5,277 nt of DNA, taken from contig CAJUGG010000073.1 in NCBI GenBank assembly GCA_910585995.1, forward strand, positions 1 through 5,277. Direction: 5' to 3'. Under the pieces are notes generated by a model. The model had not been told where the DNA came from. It was given only the letters and a program-made list of their open reading frames with translations, and made no database searches. Positions within the stretch are counted from its first letter, which is position 1; each line of letters starts with the position of its first letter. The stretch comes from an uncultured Lachnospiraceae bacterium (lineage in GTDB: Bacteria; Bacillota; Clostridia; Lachnospirales; Lachnospiraceae). Below, piece by piece: positions 1 through 3,898 of this stretch. The translations under genes and the position numbers were made by a program.

Positions 1-123
1 ATCATAGTCCATGCGCCGGAAAAGGTGAACGGGAAACGGGTACAGAAAGTAGATATTGTTTTCAATTTTGTGGGTGAACTCAATTTCCTTTCTGACATGC
101 AACCGAAACGGCAAGGCGCATAG
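1..123 (+). CDS. C-terminal end of a large serine recombinase (partial)
   Basis: The + strand is open in frame 1 from the first base to a TAG at 121-123, giving 40 residues; the start lies outside the window. The peptide begins IIVHAPEKVNGKRVQKVDI and continues with a VFNFVGEL segment. The combination of an (I/V)VHAP(E/D)K turn, a GKR.Q basic patch and a (V/I)DI.(F/Y)NF(V/I)G beta-strand is the usual ending of site-specific serine recombinases of the DUF4368/recombinase-domain class carried by clostridial integrative elements and TnpX-like transposons. Such enzymes cut and rejoin attachment sites using an N-terminal resolvase domain, which is not visible here. The gene converges on the minus-strand operon, and such recombinase genes often sit at one end of their element. 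The family call rests on recall of a short tail; a non-functional remnant is possible. Confidence 0.68.
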   Translation: MIVHAPEKVNGKRVQKVDIVFNFVGELNFLSDMQPKRQGA

Positions 124-129
124 GAACTC

Positions 130-167
130 AAAAAGACGGTACAGCCCTTGTAATCGGGGCTATACCG
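130..167 (-). terminator. Rho-independent terminator of the PTS-NifU-GGGtGRT operon
   Basis: Read on the minus strand, CGGTATAGCCC (157-167) pairs with GGGCTGTACCG (137-147) to form an 11-bp stem with one G-U pair and a 9-base loop. TCTTTTT (130-136) follows directly. The stem begins about 90 bases past the stop codon of the GGGtGRT gene. The + side has no T-run after the hairpin, so it should act mainly on the minus-strand transcript, with little effect on the converging recombinase gene. Confidence 0.85.
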
Positions 168-192
168 CCTAATCTGAAATTACTTCCCTCTA

Positions 193-216
193 ACCGTAAA
201 CATTTGAGATTACGGT
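193..216 (-). repeat. Small inverted repeat in the 3' untranslated region
   Basis: ACCGTAA (193-199) and TTACGGT (210-216) form a perfect 7-bp dyad with a 10-base loop. It lies between the GGGtGRT stop codon and the main terminator. No T-run follows it on either strand, so it is not a terminator by itself. It could be an mRNA-end stabilising hairpin, a recombinase-related dyad near a mobile-element edge, or chance. The rest of 168-256 is AT-rich non-coding sequence in which nothing else is recognised. Confidence 0.3.
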
Positions 217-256
217 ACTTTCAAGCCTTCCAGCATTTTCAATTCACAAGATATAT

Positions 257-1267
257 TTAGAACTTGCCAGCCTCGGCCGCTTCCTGAATCGAGACTGCCA
301 CTGCTACAGTCATACCAACCATCGGGTTATTTCCAGCACCGATGAGACCCATCATTTCCACATGAGCCGGAACGGATGAAGAACCTGCAAACTGTGCATC
401 AGAGTGCATACGTCCCAGGGTATCGGTCATACCGTAGGAAGCCGGTCCTGCTGCCATGTTGTCCGGATGCAGGGTACGGCCGGTGCCGCCGCCGGATGCA
501 ACAGAGAAATACTTCTTGCCTGCTTCGTTTCTCTCCTTCTTGTAGGTACCTGCTACCGGATGCTGGAAGCGGGTCGGGTTGGTGGAGTTACCGGTAATGG
601 ACACGTCCACATTCTCCTTCCACATGATCGCCACGCCTTCCGGAACACTGTTTGCGCCGTAGCAGTTTACCTTCGCACGAAGTCCCTCAGAATAGGACTT
701 GCGGAATACTTCCTTCACTTCGTTGGTGTACGGATCATACTCGGTCTCCACATAGGTGAAACCGTTGATACGGGAGATGATCTGCGCTGCGTCTTTGCCA
801 AGGCCGTTCAGGATGACGCGGAGCGGTTTCTGACGAACCTTGTTCGCTTTCTCTGCAATACCGATGGCACCCTCTGCTGCCGCGAAGGACTCATGGCCTG
901 CCAGGAATGCGAAACAGTCGGTATCCTCTTCCAGAAGCATCTTGCCCAGGTTGCCGTGTCCAAGTCCTACCTTACGGGTATCTGCGACGGAACCCGGGAT
1001 ACAGAATGCCTGAAGTCCCTCGCCGATGGCTGCCGCTGCATCTGCTGCTTTTCTGCAGCCCTTCTTGATGGCGATGGCAGCGCCTACGGTGTAAGCCCAG
1101 CATGCGTTCTCAAAACAGATCGGCTGGATTCCTTTTACCTGTGCGTACACATCCAGTCCTGCGTCTTTGGTGATCTTCTCAGCTTCCTCAAGAGAAGCAA
1201 TTCCATAGCTGCTCAGCACAGCGTTGATTTTATCAATACGTCTCTCATATGATTCAAATAATGCCAT
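257..1267 (-). CDS. GGGtGRT-family protein (function unknown)
   Basis: This 336-residue protein has the family's signature near its C-terminus: SGGGTGRTLHP, with GGGTGRT at residues 259-265. Glycine- and alanine-rich stretches surround it (GHGNLGKM near 103-110, LAGHES near 122-127, and GLIGAGNNP near 307-315). Six cysteines are present (C51, C56, C71, C89, C118, C202). No signal peptide or convincing membrane helix is seen, so it should be cytoplasmic. From memory, the family (Pfam 'GGGtGRT protein') is about this length, occurs in bacteria and archaea, has no known reaction, and is often next to a NifU-like gene. That matches here: the scaffold gene ends 21 bases upstream. The ATG start is set by a very strong AGGAGGT site at 1276-1282 with an 8-base spacer. 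It is the last gene of the unit, before the terminator. A role using or handling an iron-sulfur cluster, or a nucleotide-binding role for the Gly-rich motif, is inference only. Confidence 0.9.
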   Translation of the reverse strand: MALFESYERRIDKINAVLSSYGIASLEEAEKITKDAGLDVYAQVKGIQPICFENACWAYTVGAAIAIKKGCRKAADAAAAIGEGLQAFCIPGSVADTRKVGLGHGNLGKMLLEEDTDCFAFLAGHESFAAAEGAIGIAEKANKVRQKPLRVILNGLGKDAAQIISRINGFTYVETEYDPYTNEVKEVFRKSYSEGLRAKVNCYGANSVPEGVAIMWKENVDVSITGNSTNPTRFQHPVAGTYKKERNEAGKKYFSVASGGGTGRTLHPDNMAAGPASYGMTDTLGRMHSDAQFAGSSSVPAHVEMMGLIGAGNNPMVGMTVAVAVSIQEAAEAGKF

Positions 1268-1288
1268 TTTTGTCTACCTCCTCGGAAA

Positions 1289-1981
1289 TTACTCTTTACG
1301 CGGGTCAATGATCTTAACCGCATCTGCCACACGGCCGTACTGGCCTTTTGCTTTTTCCCATGCAGTGTTCGGGTCATCACCCTTTTTGATAAAGTCAGTC
1401 ATCTTTCCAAGGGATACATACTGATATCCGATAATCTGATTGTCCTCATCTAACGCAATACCGGTTACATAGCCTTCTGCCATCTCCAGGTAACGAGGTC
1501 CTTTTGCCAAGGTGCCGTACATCGTACCAATCTGAGAACGAAGTCCTTTTCCAAGGTCCTCCAGTCCTGCACCTACTGCAAGTCCGTCCTCAGAGAATGC
1601 AGACTGGGAACGTCCATAGACGATCTGTAAAAACAGCTCTCTCATAGCTGTATTGATCGCATCGCATACCAGGTCCGTGTTCAGAGCTTCCAGAACCGTT
1701 AAGCCAGGAAGAATCTCAGAAGCCATCGCTGCGGAATGGGTCATGCCAGAACATCCAAGCGTCTCGATTAACGCCTCCTGAATCACACCCTCTTTGACAT
1801 TCAAAGACAGCTTGCAAGCGCCCTGCTGTGGAGCACACCAGCCAATTCCGTGTGTAAAGCCGGAGATATCTTTGACTTCTTTTGCCTGCACCCATTTTGC
1901 TTCTTCCGGAATCGGAGCGGCGCCGTGATGAACGCCTTGCGCTACCGGACACATTTCTTCTACTTCACGTGAATAAATCAT
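1289..1981 (-). CDS. NifU/IscU-like iron-sulfur cluster scaffold protein
   Basis: This 230-residue soluble protein carries a NifU N-terminal (IscU-like) domain at about residues 40-125, followed by a C-terminal extension of about 100 residues with no recognised domain. The segment TLGCSGMTHSAAMASEIL (C77) matches the IscU loop that carries its second cluster ligand, and the GACKLSL strand (C56) matches the position of the first. Other cysteines are C11, C49 and C106. The third IscU ligand (HC motif) has no obvious equivalent at the expected distance, and the Asp two residues after the first IscU cysteine is not kept, since C56 is followed by K-L. It may therefore bind a cluster differently or not be a general scaffold. 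The ATG follows an AAAGGAG site (1992-1998) with a 10-base spacer. It sits 104 bases after the EIIA gene and 21 bases before the GGGtGRT gene. No desulfurase (IscS/SufS) gene is visible, so sulfur would have to come from elsewhere. Confidence 0.85.
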   Translation of the reverse strand: MIYSREVEEMCPVAQGVHHGAAPIPEEAKWVQAKEVKDISGFTHGIGWCAPQQGACKLSLNVKEGVIQEALIETLGCSGMTHSAAMASEILPGLTVLEALNTDLVCDAINTAMRELFLQIVYGRSQSAFSEDGLAVGAGLEDLGKGLRSQIGTMYGTLAKGPRYLEMAEGYVTGIALDEDNQIIGYQYVSLGKMTDFIKKGDDPNTAWEKAKGQYGRVADAVKIIDPRKE

Positions 1982-1985
1982 TTGT

Positions 1986-2001
1986 TTGAAACTCCTTTCA
2001 A
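1986..2001 (-). promoter_or_regulatory. Hairpin presenting the NifU-like gene's ribosome binding site in its loop
   Basis: In the mRNA, UUGAAA, GGAG, UUUCAA form a perfect 6-bp inverted repeat whose 4-base loop is the Shine-Dalgarno core. The hairpin ends 4 bases before the ATG. It could reduce translation of the scaffold gene relative to the PTS genes or serve as a protein or metabolite-sensitive site. The stem is all A-U except for one G-C pair, so it is weak and may be accidental. Confidence 0.4.
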
Positions 2002-2039
2002 GTTATCGTATACGCATTTATTTTCTCATAAAAATGCCT

Positions 2040-2084
2040 ATTCGTAAAGATTTTTTTTCAGGTCAGGCAAAAAAACTGTCGAAT
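2040..2084 (-). repeat. Imperfect dyad with facing A and T runs between the EIIA and NifU-like genes
   Basis: On the + strand ATTCG (2040-2044) is matched by CGAAT (2080-2084). Inside these, a T-run (2051-2058) faces an A-run (2069-2075) across a 10-base loop that contains the short direct repeat CAGG-TCAGG. In the minus-strand transcript this would fold as a long AU-rich stem-loop just after the EIIA stop codon. It lacks the GC stem with trailing U-run of a standard terminator. It might mark an mRNA processing or stability boundary separating the PTS genes from the NifU-GGGtGRT genes. The rest of 1985-2085 shows no convincing promoter. Confidence 0.35.
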
Positions 2085-2085
2085 A

Positions 2086-2562
2086 TTACCACTCAGCCAC
2101 TATAGTCTCACCTGCTTTTGCGTCCATTCCTGTATGGTATTTTACTTTGGCAGAATTTTCCCCTTCCATCACAAGCTGCATAATCTCCATACAATATCCT
2201 TTTTCTTCCATCCTCTTGCGGTCAAAGCGAATCAGCTCTGTACCTGCTTTTACTTTGTCTTTGACAGATACCAAAGCTTCAAAGCCTTCCCCTTTTAACT
2301 CCACGGTGTTGACACCAATATGTATCAGGATCTCCAGCCCGTCCTGTAAAGTCATTCCAACTGCATGATTGCTGCCTTCCATCATAACGCTGATCGTCCC
2401 ATCTGCCGGCGCCACTACCACTTCTCCTGTCGGACAGATCACCACACCGTCTCCTAATGCACAGGAGGAAAACACCTCATCAGAGGCTTCTGTCATAGGA
2501 AGCACCCTGCCGTCTGCGGATGCGGTCATCATCTTCTGTTTCTTTTTAAAAAAACCGAACAT
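2086..2562 (-). CDS. PTS EIIA component, glucose (Crr) type
   Basis: This 158-residue protein is a complete single-domain EIIA of the glucose family, close to the 168 residues of E. coli Crr. The phosphorylated histidine is H81 in EILIHIGVNTVELKGEGF, and the partner active-site histidine is H66 in GSNHAVGM. The 15-residue spacing equals that of H75 and H90 in E. coli. The AP.DG.(I/V) strand (ADGTIS near 53-58) is also typical. It accepts phosphate from phospho-HPr in the cytoplasm and passes it to an EIIB cysteine. The only EIIB in view is the C-terminal domain of the EIICB encoded at the right. The ATG has an AAGGAG site at 2571-2576 with an 8-base spacer. The gene starts 30 bases after the stand-alone EIIC gene, so the two are co-transcribed. 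The lysine-rich start (FFKKKQK) is common among free-standing Firmicutes EIIA proteins. In Gram-positives a Crr-like role in adenylate cyclase control is not expected. Confidence 0.93.
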   Translation of the reverse strand: MFGFFKKKQKMMTASADGRVLPMTEASDEVFSSCALGDGVVICPTGEVVVAPADGTISVMMEGSNHAVGMTLQDGLEILIHIGVNTVELKGEGFEALVSVKDKVKAGTELIRFDRKRMEEKGYCMEIMQLVMEGENSAKVKYHTGMDAKAGETIVAEW

Positions 2563-2592
2563 TGCTCTATCTCCTTATCTTCTATCTTCACT

Positions 2593-3747
2593 CTAAGATT
2601 CTTCTTCCCGTCCCGGCGTCTTTAGCCGGAATCTCAAGATACAAAAACGAAACACTACATAATACAATAGAAAAAAGCCAATCCCCACCGGCCACAAAAG
2701 CCATGAATTTTGTGCCATTGGTGAATGGATCGCCATAAAATAGTCCAAAAGTCCGGCGCTGAAGTTAAAACCAATCCGAAATGGCAGGAGGGCACAGATA
2801 AAACCAGAAAGACCTGTTAAAAATGCATGCAGGAAAAATAGCCCTGGTGCCAAAAACATAAAGGAAAACTCCATCGGCTCTGTGACACCCGTCAGCATGG
2901 AACAGACCGCTGCCGACATCAACAGGCCTCCAGCCATCTTTTTTTTCTCTTTCCTGGCCGTCTGATACATGGCAAACGCCGCTCCTGGCAGTCCAAAGAT
3001 CATCACCGGAAAAAATCCAGTCATATATTGTCCGGTCTGTCCATAGACTCCTCCGCCATACCAAAAATTTTCCAGATCCGATATCCCAGCCAGATCAAAC
3101 CAAAACACAGAATTTAGCGCATGATGAAATCCCGTCGGTATCAGCAGGCGGTTCAGAAACATATAGACCCCGGCGCCTACCGCTTTGGTGTCCACAAGAG
3201 AAGTCCCGATATAGACCGATGCATGATAAAAATACGGCCAGACGATCAGAAGAACCAGCGCACAGACCGTCGCATAGCAAAACGCTGCAATAACCACAAA
3301 TCTTCGCCCAGATACTCCCCAAAGAGCTTTGTTTTGTCTTTCTTTTCTATATGTATTATTGCAGTATGCTCCAAGTATCCCGCAAAAAATGCCAATCATC
3401 TGGTTGTCGGTATGATCAAAAGCGGAAGCATCGATTCTTCCGCCCGTCAAGATGGTCACATTCTGAACAGTCAGCACATGTTGTATCACAAACCAGGCTG
3501 CCACTGCTGCCAGTGTCGCAGTACCATCCTGCTCATCTGCCAGCCCTGCTGCTACCCCCATAGCAAACAATAAGCTCATATGATTGAGCAGAACCGAACC
3601 CGCCTGCAACATCAACTGCGCCAAAAAAGGATGGCTTCCATCCCCATATGCCATCAGCCAATATCCTACTCCAAGCAAAAGCCCAGCCACCGGAAGACAG
3701 GCTACCGGAAGCATCATCGCTTTCCCAAGGCGATATGCATATCTCAT
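2593..3747 (-). CDS. Stand-alone PTS EIIC permease, GlcNAc/glucose family, lacking EIIB
   Basis: This is a multi-spanning membrane protein of about 384 residues. It keeps the EIIC landmarks of the glucose superfamily: an N-terminal YRLGKAMMLPVACLPVAG segment, NRLLIPTGFHHALNSVFWFD in the middle (sugar-site region), a FFPVMIFGLPGAA loop, and GVTEPMEFSFMFLAPGLF towards the C-terminus. The neighbouring EIICB gene carries the same motifs, so the two are paralogues. It ends LKTPGREEES and stops with TAG a few residues past the point where the neighbour's linker (LKTPGRED) leads into EIIB, so it has no EIIB domain. The start is chosen as ATG at 3745-3747, because AAAGGAG (3756-3762) lies 8 bases upstream. 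An in-frame GTG three codons earlier (3754-3756) overlaps that site, although an AAGGTG at 3765-3770 could serve it. It has its own promoter and is followed by EIIA. Its substrate is likely N-acetylglucosamine or a related hexose. It may depend on the neighbour's EIIB, or sense rather than transport. Confidence 0.9.
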   Translation of the reverse strand: MRYAYRLGKAMMLPVACLPVAGLLLGVGYWLMAYGDGSHPFLAQLMLQAGSVLLNHMSLLFAMGVAAGLADEQDGTATLAAVAAWFVIQHVLTVQNVTILTGGRIDASAFDHTDNQMIGIFCGILGAYCNNTYRKERQNKALWGVSGRRFVVIAAFCYATVCALVLLIVWPYFYHASVYIGTSLVDTKAVGAGVYMFLNRLLIPTGFHHALNSVFWFDLAGISDLENFWYGGGVYGQTGQYMTGFFPVMIFGLPGAAFAMYQTARKEKKKMAGGLLMSAAVCSMLTGVTEPMEFSFMFLAPGLFFLHAFLTGLSGFICALLPFRIGFNFSAGLLDYFMAIHSPMAQNSWLLWPVGIGFFLLYYVVFRFCILRFRLKTPGREEES

Positions 3748-3782
3748 ACTTTGCACTCCTTTTACACCTTATCACGCAAAGT
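3748..3782 (-). promoter_or_regulatory. Inverted repeat in the leader of the EIIC-EIIA operon
   Basis: GCAAAGT (3776-3782) and ACTTTGC (3748-3754) form a perfect 7-bp dyad separated by 21 bases. In the mRNA the second arm lies exactly between the ribosome binding site and the ATG, and the whole AAAAGGAG site sits in the loop. As RNA this could control initiation. As DNA it begins about 7 bases after the predicted transcription start, where a repressor operator would also fit. No match to a known catabolite-response or GntR/NagR operator was recognised. Confidence 0.4.
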
Positions 3783-3795
3783 TTCTCCTGTCTTT

Positions 3796-3824
3796 ATCAT
3801 AACAAATCCCTATCCTTATGTCAA
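3796..3824 (-). promoter_or_regulatory. Sigma-A promoter of the EIIC-EIIA-NifU-GGGtGRT operon
   Basis: On the minus strand a perfect -35 box TTGACA (3819-3824) is followed by a 17-base spacer and the -10 box TATGAT (3796-3801), which matches the consensus at 5 of 6 positions. Transcription should begin near 3789, leaving a leader of about 40 bases before the ATG at 3747. It lies just downstream of the EIICB terminator, so the second operon can be expressed independently of it. Such a strong core promoter usually implies control by a repressor or by leader RNA. Confidence 0.85.
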
Positions 3825-3840
3825 CGAACCGAATGCTTTG

Positions 3841-3866
3841 AGAAAAGGCCCCGGTTGCCCGGAGCC
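3841..3866 (-). terminator. Rho-independent terminator after the EIICB gene
   Basis: On the minus strand GGCTCCGG (3859-3866) pairs with CCGGGGCC (3847-3854) to form an 8-bp, GC-rich stem with one G-U pair, closed by a GCAA tetraloop of the very stable GNRA class. TTTTCT (3841-3846) follows. It begins 32 bases after the EIICB stop. The T-run is short, so some read-through into the second PTS unit is possible. Confidence 0.75.
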
Positions 3867-3898
3867 ATCTCTGTAAATATTTTGGATAGTGGATTGGC

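Noticed and set aside
404..1252. Long + strand open frame (282 codons) opposite the GGGtGRT gene
   Set aside because: It is antisense in codon register with a well-supported family gene. It resembles no family, is rich in Cys and His from complemented codons, and has no convincing ribosome binding site. It is a shadow frame.
2046..2075. A terminator between the EIIA and NifU-like genes
   Set aside because: The A and T runs face each other in a pure A-U stem. There is no GC-rich stem followed by a U-run on the minus strand.
1982..2085. A promoter for the NifU-GGGtGRT pair
   Set aside because: Candidate boxes such as TTGCCT, TTTACG, TATGAG or TACGAT do not pair at 16-18 base spacing with more than partial matches. 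AT-richness alone explains them.
3121..3573. + strand open frame of 150 codons opposite the stand-alone EIIC gene
   Set aside because: The peptide is basic, low in structure and resembles nothing known, while the opposite strand encodes clear EIIC motifs. No ribosome binding site of note precedes it.
3748..3756. GTG at 3754-3756 as the start of the stand-alone EIIC
   Set aside because: It overlaps the strongest ribosome binding site (AAAGGAG, 3756-3762). The ATG at 3745-3747 has ideal 8-base spacing and gives the usual short N-terminus before the RLGKAMMLP segment. GTG remains possible through a weaker AAGGTG site.
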